A stretch of 64,000 nucleotides of DNA from Flavobacterium hydrophilum (GTDB taxonomy: Bacteria > Bacteroidota > Bacteroidia > Flavobacteriales > Flavobacteriaceae): the NCBI RefSeq assembly GCF_003202405.1, contig NZ_QJHL01000005.1:310001-374000 (forward strand). Reading direction: 5' to 3'. Within the stretch, counting starts at the first letter, position 1; each line of letters starts with the position of its first letter. Position numbers and translations under genes: made by a program. The notes under the pieces are model-generated. The model was not told the DNA's origin. It made no database searches and saw nothing but the letters and a program-made list of their open reading frames with translations. Positions 17,242 to 27,089 of this stretch are shown piece after piece.

Positions 17242-19679
17242 ATATCTGTTTTATTTAGTTTTGAAATAATTTTGTCCATTTCGATCAAAATACTTTCGAA
17301 ATGATCTTTGTTAATCCCTGTTGCTGTATTTTTTAACTTTGTAACATCTGTTTTTAATTTTAAAAGATGCTGCTTTCCGTATAATCTCACATCACTGCGT
17401 TGTGCCGCATTTAAGGCTTTACCCGGTTCTGTTTCTTTAGGTAATAACAGCATTCCTATTTTCTCAATATAACCTCGCTGCAAACTTCTTCTGTAAAAAT
17501 CACGTTTTTCATCACCGCTAAAGTTTATCCATACGGTTTGACCCAAATCGTTTAAAAATTCAGGAACTGTATAAGCTCCTTCAGACTCCATCGTTTTAAG
17601 GCTGATATTGTAAAGCATACCCGAACTTAAAAGCATATTTAATATCTGATTTTGCTGATCTGCTATTTGATCTGCTGTTTTTAAAGGAATAAGTTCATCA
17701 ATTTCCTTAGGGTACATCCAAAGAGGCGCTTCAAACAATTGTCTTCCTACATATCCGATAGCTGCTTTTACCTTTGCTTTTGGAATAGGTTTGTATACAA
17801 TTGCTTTTTCGTCAACCGTTCTTTTGGTTACATAATTATTACCAATATATTTCAGCACATGATACAAATACCTTGAATATTGTGCTACAACTGCTTTATG
17901 CATATCCGATAAATTATCATAAGCATCGTTAGGCTGATAGGTCCATGAAATAAGGTTTGGTACTACACGCTTTAAATTTTTTATTCCGTAATCACTTGCC
18001 AATACTGCATCGTCACCAAGATCTTCTGTCTGGCTTCGGGGATCTTCTTCTTTTCCTTCGCCTCCAAACCATAATTTAGGATTAACTGTCAAACTATCAG
18101 TAGTCATTTTGCTCAGGATATTTTCTTCCTCGAACTCATCTTTCGCATTTGGAAGATAGCCATACCCCCACTTAATTGCCCATTTGTCATACATTCCGAT
18201 ACGTGGGTAAATTCCCGCCGGACCAATATTGTCTTCCGGCTGTGCAACGTAGTTGAAACGTGCATAATCCATTATAGAAACGGTATGACCATTGGCTTCT
18301 ACCCATTTTTTATCTCTTAATTTTTCTACCGGAGTAGCACTGCTTGCTCCCATATTGTGGCGTAAACCAATCGTATGTCCAATTTCGTGAGAAGAAACAA
18401 AACGGATTAATTGTCCCATTAATTCATCATCCAAATGCATTTTTCTGGCTTTCGGATCTAAAGGTCCTGCCTGAATCATGTACCATCTTTGAACTAATTT
18501 CATCACATTATGGTACCAACCTACATGACTCTCAATAATTTCACCGCTTCTTGGGTCACTCACACGTGGTCCGTAAGCATTAGGCGTCTCAGAAGCATAA
18601 TATCTTACGACAGAATATCGTGCATCTTCCAAACTCATTGTTTTATCATCTTCCGGCCATTCTTTACCGACAATTGCATTTTTAAAACCGGCTGCTTCAA
18701 AAGCTTTTTGCCAATCGTTGATTCCAGCAATCAGATAAGGCCTCCATTTTTTTGGTGTTGCCGGATCGATGTAATAGACGATTTGTTTTTTGGGTTCAAC
18801 CAATTCGCCTCTTAGGTATTTCTTAACGTCTTTATCTTTTGGTTCCAGACGATAACGCTGAACAATGTATTTTGCCTTAGCACGTTGTTCATCATCATCA
18901 AATAAAACATATTTATTGGCAAAATACCCCACTCTTTCATCCGCAAAACGTTTGCGCATCGGCGTTTTTGGAAGCAATACAATTGAAGTATTAAATCTTA
19001 GTGTTACACCTCCGCTGCTAGCTGTGGAACTTGTATACGTTTTTGTCGTTTTTATTTCAATATTTATAGGATATACATCTATACCTTCGATAAAAGATTT
19101 ATCATCAGAAAGAGTCGTTAGTTTTTTCTCTGTCTTCTCTTTGCTTTCCAAAGAAAACATCGCATTGTCTTTTTTGAACGTATCTGTTACCTCAATAACA
19201 ACATCCCCATTATCAGGGTTGGTTGTTTTTATTGGGAAAGCGGCAACAATCGGATTTTCATTACTGCCGGCTAATGCTCTTGCCAGCATCGAATCTGCAT
19301 TGCGTACATCCTGTTTGTACTGCAATGACCTTAAGTACACATTATTGTTCGATCCTTTTTCAAAGTAAATAGTCTGTTCATTGGCTTTTTCGCCTCCAAA
19401 ACTTCCAAAGCCTTCCGGAGTAGAAAGATACCGGGTTACGACCAGCATATATCTGTTAAACAAACTATCCGGAATCTGAAAATAATATTTCGTATCGACC
19501 TGGCTAATCGTAAAAAGACCTGTTTTACTTTTAGCCTTATCAGTTATTACCTTGTTGTAAGCCTGTACGCCTTTTGGCTGCGTACTGGTACTATCTGCTT
19601 TTTTTTCTGTCGGATTTTGAGAAAAACCATGCTGCTGCGTGGCCAACAGCATGATTAATATTATAAATATTTTCTTCAT
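17238..19679 (-). CDS. Secreted zinc-dependent metalloprotease
   Basis: An 813-residue exported protein with signal peptide MKKIFIILIMLLATQQHGFS. The zinc site is HEIGHTIGLRH (431-441), the HExxHxxGxxH form of metzincins, followed by SIMDYARFNYVAQPED about 30 residues later, which supplies the Met-turn. Domain order fits the Bacteroidota family with DUF5118 and DUF5117 regions before the catalytic part. It is 5 bp downstream of susD and overlaps the DUF3347 gene by 4 bp, so it is part of a SusCD locus and probably cuts proteins or peptides outside the inner membrane. No T9SS sorting domain is seen; the natural substrate is unknown. Confidence 0.9.
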   Translation of the reverse strand: MKKIFIILIMLLATQQHGFSQNPTEKKADSTSTQPKGVQAYNKVITDKAKSKTGLFTISQVDTKYYFQIPDSLFNRYMLVVTRYLSTPEGFGSFGGEKANEQTIYFEKGSNNNVYLRSLQYKQDVRNADSMLARALAGSNENPIVAAFPIKTTNPDNGDVVIEVTDTFKKDNAMFSLESKEKTEKKLTTLSDDKSFIEGIDVYPINIEIKTTKTYTSSTASSGGVTLRFNTSIVLLPKTPMRKRFADERVGYFANKYVLFDDDEQRAKAKYIVQRYRLEPKDKDVKKYLRGELVEPKKQIVYYIDPATPKKWRPYLIAGINDWQKAFEAAGFKNAIVGKEWPEDDKTMSLEDARYSVVRYYASETPNAYGPRVSDPRSGEIIESHVGWYHNVMKLVQRWYMIQAGPLDPKARKMHLDDELMGQLIRFVSSHEIGHTIGLRHNMGASSATPVEKLRDKKWVEANGHTVSIMDYARFNYVAQPEDNIGPAGIYPRIGMYDKWAIKWGYGYLPNAKDEFEEENILSKMTTDSLTVNPKLWFGGEGKEEDPRSQTEDLGDDAVLASDYGIKNLKRVVPNLISWTYQPNDAYDNLSDMHKAVVAQYSRYLYHVLKYIGNNYVTKRTVDEKAIVYKPIPKAKVKAAIGYVGRQLFEAPLWMYPKEIDELIPLKTADQIADQQNQILNMLLSSGMLYNISLKTMESEGAYTVPEFLNDLGQTVWINFSGDEKRDFYRRSLQRGYIEKIGMLLLPKETEPGKALNAAQRSDVRLYGKQHLLKLKTDVTKLKNTATGINKDHFESILIEMDKIISKLNKTDI

Positions 19680-19684
19680 CAGGA

Positions 19685-21109
19685 TTAAAATGGAACTTTT
19701 TCGTCTGTATTTAAGGTAAGTTTTGGATTTTTCATTAATGCTGTTAAAGGAAACGGCACAATGTACAGTCTCGAGTTTGGCAGCAAGGTATATGTTTTTT
19801 GCGGAACGGTTTTGTTAACGATTGGAAATACTCTTGTAATCGTTTTTGCATATTCCGTTTCAGTATTTAATCGTTTAAGATCAAAGAAACGATTAAAACC
19901 TAGAAGTAATTCTTTTCTTCGCTCGTTTATAACAAGCTCCATAGTTTCTTTTCGGGTAGCCGGAACAGGTAAATTTACAGTACCTGATAAAATACGTTTT
20001 GCTCTTAATGTATTTAAAACATCTACAGCTTCAGTCAATTTATCTTCTCTGGCATAACATTCTGCCAGCATCAAATATACTTCAGTCGTTTTCATTCCAA
20101 CAGTAGGATAGAAGAATTTCGTGTATACAGTTCCCCAATACGCCGTATTTGAGCCCTGATCCAAATTGGTTGTACTGGTAGTGTTGAAAAATAAATTAAA
20201 GCGTGCATCATTTGTACCAAACAAAGTTCTCAACTCCGGACTTATTATATAAAGTTGACCAAAATTCATTTCATTATAACCATTCATATACATGTAGCTA
20301 AGCACTTCTATATTATTTGCCGCTGGTACAGGTACTACATTTGGTCCTCCCTGTGCATTATAAGCTACCATATCAAATATTTTATTATTATAGCTTAGCG
20401 ATTTTTCTGCAGCTTCTTTTGCTTTGGTAATTTCGCGTTTAAACAAGTGTACTTTGGCTTTAAATGCATAAGCGAATGCGAGTGAAGGATGATAAACATC
20501 AAGCGGTTTTTCCTGTAAATATGGGAGTGCATCCTCGATATCTTTTTGAATAAAATCGTATACCTGCGCCACTGTTGATTTTGATGGTTGAGCTTCTAAA
20601 TCAAATTTATCCATGATACAAATACCTCCATCAGAAGCGGCAGTTTGCGGATCATACCCTTTTGCGTAGTGATTTACTAACAAAAAGTGATCGTATGCCC
20701 TGTAAATTTTGGCCTCTGCTTTTGCTAATTGTTTGGTACTTGCTTCTCCTTTACTATCATCCACCAGTGAAATAATGGTATTCCATCTGTTAATATATGT
20801 GTAAGCCTGATTGTAAAAGCTGGAACCTGTCATTAAGGAAACCCTGTCTACACTTTCATCAAAAGTAAAATTAATTGTATTGATATTAGGAGTTACTCCT
20901 ATTACATTTGATTCTTTCATCCATTGATCATCTACCAGATATTGAAAGTTCGTGATTGGATATCCTCTTCCCGGCAAGGATACCATTTCGTGAAATTGAC
21001 CGGCAGTCTCTACTACCAGAGCTCCTTTTGGGGTAAGATCTGTATATTCTTCGCAGGATACTGCAGTAAGCATAATCAGCGACAGGATTGTAATATGTAA
21101 ATGTTTCAT
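19685..21109 (-). CDS. SusD/RagB family nutrient-binding lipoprotein
   Basis: A 474-residue outer-membrane lipoprotein (lipobox around MLTAVSC, Cys19) that caps a SusC channel and captures substrate. The N-terminal SusD-like region follows the lipid anchor (LTPKG), TPR-like helices fill the middle (YRAYDHFLLVNHYAKGYDPQ), and the RagB C-terminal region includes NTLRAKR … NERRKELLLGFNRFFDLKRLN, spanning residues about 365-415. It is 4 bp downstream of susC and 5 bp upstream of the metalloprotease gene, so all are co-transcribed. The coupling to a protease points to peptide rather than glycan uptake; this is inference. Confidence 0.94.
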   Translation of the reverse strand: MKHLHITILSLIMLTAVSCEEYTDLTPKGALVVETAGQFHEMVSLPGRGYPITNFQYLVDDQWMKESNVIGVTPNINTINFTFDESVDRVSLMTGSSFYNQAYTYINRWNTIISLVDDSKGEASTKQLAKAEAKIYRAYDHFLLVNHYAKGYDPQTAASDGGICIMDKFDLEAQPSKSTVAQVYDFIQKDIEDALPYLQEKPLDVYHPSLAFAYAFKAKVHLFKREITKAKEAAEKSLSYNNKIFDMVAYNAQGGPNVVPVPAANNIEVLSYMYMNGYNEMNFGQLYIISPELRTLFGTNDARFNLFFNTTSTTNLDQGSNTAYWGTVYTKFFYPTVGMKTTEVYLMLAECYAREDKLTEAVDVLNTLRAKRILSGTVNLPVPATRKETMELVINERRKELLLGFNRFFDLKRLNTETEYAKTITRVFPIVNKTVPQKTYTLLPNSRLYIVPFPLTALMKNPKLTLNTDEKVPF

Positions 21110-21113
21110 TTTT

Positions 21114-24100
21114 TTAAAGGGTTAAATTAAAACCAAATAAGTATGTTTTAGGCAATGGTAAATTACGTATGCCTGAGTTAGAAGAATAAACTTCCGGATC
21201 AATACGATTACCAGCCGCACTCCAATACCAAATATTATTTACCTGAAAAGTAAATTTCGCCGATTCCATTTTTATTCTGTTTGCAAAAGTTTTTGGCAAA
21301 TTATAACCTAACGAAATGTTTCTAAGTTTAATGTAATCACCATCTACAACATTTGCATTTGAGTTTCTCCATTGGCTGCTGATGGTTCCGGCATAACTTC
21401 TGAGATTATCTGCAAAATCTACAAGTAAACGCGTGTTGCCATTTTGCTGGGTATCTGTGTAACGATCTGTAATACCTGAAAGATTTACATCATCTGTACT
21501 CATATCAATAGTTTCCCTGCGCATTACATTTCCGCCTGAGAAAACAAATAACATATTCAAATCAAATTGTCTGTATGAAAATCGCTGTGATAAAGAACCT
21601 GTATAAGTTGGTGTTAAACTTCCCATATTTACCAAAGCCTCAGGATTAGTAATTGTTTTTATACTGGTCGATATTGGATTCCCATTAGCATCAAAAGTAA
21701 TTGACGGATTTCCGTTTTCATCCAGAACATAAGGATATCCATTAACCGTACCCCCATATTTGTAAGCGTACAAACTATTGAATACCTCTCCTTCAAAAAA
21801 GTAATTGGTTGGAGAACTAACGTATACCGAAGCAGACGATTGCGCTCTGGTAACTTTGTCTACCGTAGTTTTATTAAAGCCAAAAACTACATTAGAATTA
21901 ATTCGGAAATTACCGTTGTTGTACCATTGGGAACCAACACTAAATTCGATTCCTTTATTTAGCAAAGCCCCGGCATTAATTCTTCTGCTTGTTGCACCAA
22001 CAGTAGGATCTAAATCAGTTGTCGCTAATAAATCACTGCTGTATTTACGATAAACATCTATACTACCGGTTAGCTTATTTCCTAATAAGGTATAATCTAA
22101 ACCTAAATTGGTCGTTTGTGTTTTTTCCCATCTTAACATTGGATTAGGCTGTCCCGTGATATTGATATATTGTAAAGACTGATATAAATTATCGTTTCTT
22201 CTTGTGGCAGTTACATAAGGTGTTGTACTTTGATCTATATTTCCGCTTACTCCATAAGTAGCTCTAAACTTAAGCATGTTGACCCATTTTACTTCTTTCA
22301 TAAAGTCTTCGTTGCTGACATTCCAGCCCAAACCTGCCGACCACAACGGGCGGTTTTTATACTTAGAATCTACTCCAAACAAATCTGCCCTGTCAACACG
22401 GTAGCTTCCTGTTACATTATATTTTGACAGAAAAGTATAGCCTGCAGTACTGAAAACTGAAAAATAATGATGTAAAACTTCATCCTGTTTTCTTCCTAAG
22501 GCTGCTAAAGTGGCGTTATTTCCATAGATATAACTAGCAACACCGGTTTGGCTAAGTGCAAGATTATTCAATACCGCAGAGGTAAGCGTAACGGGATCAT
22601 AGCCATATCGTAACTGTTCAATACCTCTTGGAACGAAAGTTTCGCGCATTTCAAAACCCACTATAGCATTAACAGAGTGTCTGCCTTCACTAAAGTCCTG
22701 ACTAAAATCTAATTGATTTCTAAAAGAATAATTGCTTGCCTGACTGCTCCATTGTTTGAAACGGCCTCCAGTAGAAAAACCATCCACGTAGGTGTAGGCA
22801 TTCGTAGTGGGATTATAACCCGTTAAGGCATTAATTGCATAACGCATTCTATAGGAGTCTACAGCATAATACTGATCGTTATCATTTTTTCTTAGCTCAT
22901 ACTGAAATTGTGTATTCAGACTTAAGCCTTTCCATATCTTGGCACGCAGGTTTGTAAAAGCTCTCAGGCTTAGCGAATTTTCATTTGTAATACCTTCCTG
23001 AAGCGCATCCAGCACATTAAAATTTACTGATTTAAAGCCGCTTAAACTATTTATTTTTGCAGCCATAGCAGGGTTAAGAACACTGCTGCCCGTAAAACCA
23101 TCTCTAATACCTACAAACTGAGAGTTTACAAGATCTCCATTATCATCGGTAATACGCTCGTATCTTTTTTGGATATTATAATTACCCAAATCAAAATCAG
23201 TAACATCATCATTGCTATATGTTGCGTTTACTCCAAAAGTTGCATTTAGCCAGTTGTTTACCTGAAAACTGCTTTTGGCATAAAGATTAAACTCACGGCT
23301 TTCGTTATTTTTGATTCTGTTTTTTGAATCGTCATAATTTAATGACACATACGTATTTTGTTTAGAAGTACTGCCTGAAAAAGCAATATTGTAACGCTGT
23401 CTAAATTCATTTTGCCAAACGTTATCACGATAATCTTTTATGTAATCGTTCTTTCTCCATTGGGCAATAGTACTGCTGTAATCTGAATTACTTATTTTTC
23501 CATCCTCCAGATCTCTGTTCAGTTGATATAGTGGGCTATAATATTTTGGGCTGCTGCTTCCAATGTCTCCATAAGCATTGAACATAGTAGCTGTATTGGC
23601 AAATCTGCCTCTCTCTCTGTCATATACAGCCTGCTCAAAATCAATAATATCAATGGTAGAAGCATAATTCATGTCCTTTATATTTGGCTTCGTAGCAATA
23701 AAGAAATCCGAGTTTATACTTACTTTTAATTTACCATTTCCTTTTTTCGTAGTTAGAACAATGATTCCGTTTGCTGCTCTTGCACCATAGATCGATCCTG
23801 CTGCTGCATCTTTAAGAACATTTACACTTTCAATATCATAAGGATTAATTTCGTCAAGAGTCAATTCGGTTGGCAAACCATCTATTACCACAAGCGGACT
23901 ATAACCTACCTCTCCAACAGAAAAAGTACCTATACCTCTTAATATTGGCGTATCTGTTGAAGCTCCGGTTGGATTTTTCTGAAACATCAGACCTGCCACA
24001 CGACCTTCAAGAGCACTGGCTAAGTTGGTGTTGATGTTTTCGTTTAATACTTTTTCATCGACTTTAGTAATTGCTCCGGTAGAATGCGTTCTGGTAAGCG

Positions 24101-24752
24101 TCTGAAAACCGGTCACCACAACTTCTTTCATAGCAGATACTTTATCTTCAACGATTAAAGTCAATGGATTACGGCCAGCTACTGAAAAAGATTTTTTCTC
24201 AATAGTTAATCCGGAACACTCAATAATACAATGCGCAGACACATTATCAAAAGAAAAACTTCCGTCAAAATCAGTTACGGCGTGTCTGTTTGTTCCTGTG
24301 ATATTAACATTCACCCCCGGAAAAGGCTCGTTTTTACTATTTAGTACTTTTCCTTTTAGGGTTGTTAGTTCGTTTCCCAGGTGTTCCTCTTTTGAAGCAG
24401 TTACAACAATGGTCTGATTGGTAAGCGTATATTTTAAATTCTGATCTTTAAAAATTTGATTTAAAGTTTCTTTTAAAGTAGAATTTTTAACATTGATCGT
24501 TACAGGGCTCGAATCTTTTAGCAATTTCTGAGTATAGAAAACTTCGAAATCTGCCTGTTTTGCCACTTCTTTAAGGACTGTTTCAAGCGGTGCATTCTTA
24601 AAATTGATGGTAACATTCTGTGCCTGGCTCGAAAAACTGCAAAGCAGCATAACCAAAACACTCAACATCAATGCGTAATTAGAAAAATCTAGTCCCGGGA
24701 TTTTTTTCCTGAGTTTTTTGTAAGGTTTTTTTGGTTGTAAATTAAATTTCAT
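21114..24752 (-). CDS. SusC/RagA TonB-dependent outer-membrane transporter with STN signalling domain
   Basis: A 1212-residue TonB-dependent channel. After a long N-terminal signal region come an STN domain (about 48-118, VTINFKNAPLETVLKEVA), a carboxypeptidase-regulatory-like domain (about 128-210, LKGKVLNSKNEPFPGVNV), the TonB plug (about 215-345, including SVNVLKDAAAGSIYGARAANG) and a 22-strand-type barrel ending in PKTYLFGFNLTL. An STN domain marks transducers that signal to a FecR anti-sigma factor, and a FecR/ECF pair lies directly upstream on the same strand. Size is normal for the family and no truncation is seen. Confidence 0.95.
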   Translation of the reverse strand: MKFNLQPKKPYKKLRKKIPGLDFSNYALMLSVLVMLLCSFSSQAQNVTINFKNAPLETVLKEVAKQADFEVFYTQKLLKDSSPVTINVKNSTLKETLNQIFKDQNLKYTLTNQTIVVTASKEEHLGNELTTLKGKVLNSKNEPFPGVNVNITGTNRHAVTDFDGSFSFDNVSAHCIIECSGLTIEKKSFSVAGRNPLTLIVEDKVSAMKEVVVTGFQTLTRTHSTGAITKVDEKVLNENINTNLASALEGRVAGLMFQKNPTGASTDTPILRGIGTFSVGEVGYSPLVVIDGLPTELTLDEINPYDIESVNVLKDAAAGSIYGARAANGIIVLTTKKGNGKLKVSINSDFFIATKPNIKDMNYASTIDIIDFEQAVYDRERGRFANTATMFNAYGDIGSSSPKYYSPLYQLNRDLEDGKISNSDYSSTIAQWRKNDYIKDYRDNVWQNEFRQRYNIAFSGSTSKQNTYVSLNYDDSKNRIKNNESREFNLYAKSSFQVNNWLNATFGVNATYSNDDVTDFDLGNYNIQKRYERITDDNGDLVNSQFVGIRDGFTGSSVLNPAMAAKINSLSGFKSVNFNVLDALQEGITNENSLSLRAFTNLRAKIWKGLSLNTQFQYELRKNDNDQYYAVDSYRMRYAINALTGYNPTTNAYTYVDGFSTGGRFKQWSSQASNYSFRNQLDFSQDFSEGRHSVNAIVGFEMRETFVPRGIEQLRYGYDPVTLTSAVLNNLALSQTGVASYIYGNNATLAALGRKQDEVLHHYFSVFSTAGYTFLSKYNVTGSYRVDRADLFGVDSKYKNRPLWSAGLGWNVSNEDFMKEVKWVNMLKFRATYGVSGNIDQSTTPYVTATRRNDNLYQSLQYINITGQPNPMLRWEKTQTTNLGLDYTLLGNKLTGSIDVYRKYSSDLLATTDLDPTVGATSRRINAGALLNKGIEFSVGSQWYNNGNFRINSNVVFGFNKTTVDKVTRAQSSASVYVSSPTNYFFEGEVFNSLYAYKYGGTVNGYPYVLDENGNPSITFDANGNPISTSIKTITNPEALVNMGSLTPTYTGSLSQRFSYRQFDLNMLFVFSGGNVMRRETIDMSTDDVNLSGITDRYTDTQQNGNTRLLVDFADNLRSYAGTISSQWRNSNANVVDGDYIKLRNISLGYNLPKTFANRIKMESAKFTFQVNNIWYWSAAGNRIDPEVYSSNSGIRNLPLPKTYLFGFNLTL

Positions 24753-24885
24753 ACATTTACATTTAGTTATAGTTAAACAATAGTGGACAACTTATATTGG
24801 CTATAAACCTATTAACAACCAGAAGCATTGCAACTGCCTCTGGTTTTTTAGTTTATAATCTCAACATAATTCGGTAAACTTAAAA

Positions 24886-26025
24886 TCAGGGATATACAAT
24901 AATCGTTTTTCCTTCGACCTTAAATTTTATATTACTAAGCTCAAGTACTTTTAATACTTCAGACAAATTTTTATTCATAAATGTGCCTCCGTTAAATCTC
25001 ACATCCGATACATCGCCACGGTATTCAACTTTAATCCCGTACCAGCGCTCCAGTTGCTTCATTACAGATTTCAGATCGGCATTATCAAATTTAAAACGGC
25101 CATTTTTCCAGGCTACAGCTGCTTCGGTATCTACTTTTCGAATTACAATCTTATTTAAATTATCAGCTACATTCGATTGTTGTCCCGGTTTTAAAATCGC
25201 TTTTTGATTTTTATAAGTAATAGCAACACTTCCTTCTAACAAAGTGGTTTTTATAACTGATTCATTATTATAAGCATGTACGTTAAAATGCGTTCCAAGG
25301 ACTTCAATAGACTGATTTGCTGATTTAACTATAAAAGGTTTATCCTTATTTTTAGCCACTTCAAAATAAGCCTCCCCTTCTAACTCAACCATTCTTTGAT
25401 CTCCATTAAAACGGGTCGGATATTTAATAGACGAAACCGTATTAAGATACACTTTGGTTCCATCTGCCAGAACAATGTTGTATTGTCCCCCTGTTGGTGT
25501 CGAAAGTGTATTGAATGCATTAGCATCTTCTTTTGAAACCTCAGCATCCGGGTTTATTGTGTAGGTAATCACTCCGTTTGCATCCATCTTAATGGTTACT
25601 TCCTCTTTTTCGCCTTCTTTGGCAATAGTATCTTTTGCCGAAATATCAGACAGCACAATTTGCTTTCCGTTCGAAAGTGTCAAAATTCCTCTCGTTCCTC
25701 CCGGTGCGATTTCTTTGGGTTTTTCAACAAACTGAGGAATTTGCTCTTTTGGTTTTGTGAAATAAAATATTCCCGCACCCAGTAACAAAGCTATTGATGC
25801 TGCCACAGCTACACGCGGCCAAAGACTGATTACTTTTGTTTCCTTGTATAATGGCAATTTTGATTTTAAAGATTCATAACTGTCTTCAAGTTCATACTCG
25901 TTAAGCTGTATATTACTGTTAGAAGCTTTGTATAAATACCACGCATCCAGTTTATCCTTATCTGCATCAGATAAAGCACCTTCCCGGTATTTTTGCAGCA
26001 ACGCTAAGATTTGAGTTTTATCCAT
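24886..26025 (-). CDS. FecR family anti-sigma factor
   Basis: A 379-residue inner-membrane regulator. Residues 1-65 are cytoplasmic and should bind the sigma factor; one transmembrane helix follows (about 71-90), then the periplasmic FecR domain (about 165-275, TPTGGQYNIVLADGTKVYLN, GEAYFEVAKNKDKPF) and a C-terminal DUF4974 domain (about 305-378, FKFDNADLKSVMKQLERWYG). In this family the periplasmic part contacts the STN domain of the TonB-dependent transducer. It sits between the ECF gene (194 bp away) and susC (133 bp away), on the same strand. Confidence 0.94.
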   Translation of the reverse strand: MDKTQILALLQKYREGALSDADKDKLDAWYLYKASNSNIQLNEYELEDSYESLKSKLPLYKETKVISLWPRVAVAASIALLLGAGIFYFTKPKEQIPQFVEKPKEIAPGGTRGILTLSNGKQIVLSDISAKDTIAKEGEKEEVTIKMDANGVITYTINPDAEVSKEDANAFNTLSTPTGGQYNIVLADGTKVYLNTVSSIKYPTRFNGDQRMVELEGEAYFEVAKNKDKPFIVKSANQSIEVLGTHFNVHAYNNESVIKTTLLEGSVAITYKNQKAILKPGQQSNVADNLNKIVIRKVDTEAAVAWKNGRFKFDNADLKSVMKQLERWYGIKVEYRGDVSDVRFNGGTFMNKNLSEVLKVLELSNIKFKVEGKTIIVYP

Positions 26026-26219
26026 AATTACAACACGATATTTTTTCTTTTTTTAAGTAAGACAGTCAGAAATAACTTTTGTCATAGACGATCACAAAAA
26101 AAAATTAAAAAAATATTATTATATCATTAAGAAATTCCCGTGAATGCTATTTTTTATTTACCAATCAGAAGATTATCAGTAAATTTTATCACAGAAATTA
26201 ACAAAAACAGTACTATAAT

Positions 26220-26789
26220 TTACCAAATAAAAACACCCAATAAGGATTTGAGTTTTTCCCGTAGTATTTTCAGCGAATTATAGACTTGCTGTTTCGCTGT
26301 CTTATCTGTAATGTTTAACTGAAGTGCAATTTCATCGTATGACAGTTCTTCTACCTTTCGTAAAAGAAAAACTTCGCGCATTTTTTCCGGAAGTAAAGCC
26401 ACTTCTTTTGCTATAATGGCTTCTAATTCTTTTTCCCTGAGATTAGAATCTGCAAAGACATAATCGTTCTCAATGAAATTCGAAATGGAATCTGCATAGC
26501 GGGAAACCACTTTTTCGTGGGCGATATGATTTAGTATTCTGTTTTTTGTGGCTTTGTATAAATAAGAAGAAAGAGAGCCTGTAAGTATCAATTCATAACG
26601 TTTGTTCCAAATAGATAAGAATACTTCCTGAACAGCATCGTTTGCTTCATCCTGATTACCGAGCATTCTATAAGCATGATTGACCAGGACTCTGGAATAT
26701 CTTTCGAAAATTTCTGTATACGCCAGTTGATCATCCTCTTTAAGAAGATTTACTAAAATATGATCAGCATATTTGCTATAAACAGACAT
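26220..26789 (-). CDS. ECF sigma-70 factor (Bacteroides expansion type)
   Basis: A 189-residue extracytoplasmic-function sigma factor. Region 2 (about 28-95) includes AYRMLGNQDEANDAVQEVFLSIW (residues about 38-60) and the -10 recognition helix YLYKATKNRILNHI. Region 4 (about 128-180) has LPEKMREVFLLRKVEELSYDEIA with a helix-turn-helix ending ITDKTAKQQVYNSLKILR. By neighbourhood it should be held by the downstream FecR protein and drive the SusCD/protease genes. Confidence 0.94.
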   Translation of the reverse strand: MSVYSKYADHILVNLLKEDDQLAYTEIFERYSRVLVNHAYRMLGNQDEANDAVQEVFLSIWNKRYELILTGSLSSYLYKATKNRILNHIAHEKVVSRYADSISNFIENDYVFADSNLREKELEAIIAKEVALLPEKMREVFLLRKVEELSYDEIALQLNITDKTAKQQVYNSLKILREKLKSLLGVFIW

Positions 26790-27088
26790 GAATTAAAAAA
26801 GATGAAGAATCTAAAACGCAATATTAATCATTTTTTATGTTAAAAACTACCAAGGTGATGCGGTTAAAAAAGTACATCTTATTTTCGCAAAACAGATTTT
26901 AACAGAAGCAAACATAAATCAAAAAAAATAACCTTATTAATTTGACTAATCTTCAATATGGATAATATCACTAGTTGTAATACTTTGAAATCCGCAATTA
27001 TGCCAATTACGAATTCTCCAAATCTTTCTTTTATAAAAAAGTGGCATCAAAAAAAAAGCTGTATCATTATTGAAACAGCTTCTTTTTT
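26790..27088. other. 299-bp spacer upstream of the ECF sigma gene
   Basis: A/T-rich spacer between two minus-strand genes. It should contain the promoter of the sigma gene, but I could not pick out a convincing box. At its left end (27051 onward) is the terminator of the PQQ-type gene. No gene seen. Confidence 0.4.
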
Positions 27089-27089
27089 T
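27051..27089 (-). terminator. Terminator of the PQQ beta-propeller gene
   Basis: AAGCTGT (27056-27062) pairs with ACAGCTT (27075-27081), flanked by long A and T runs that extend the stem with one bulge. It directly abuts the stop codon of the beta-propeller gene and reads as a rho-independent terminator on the minus strand. Confidence 0.8.
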
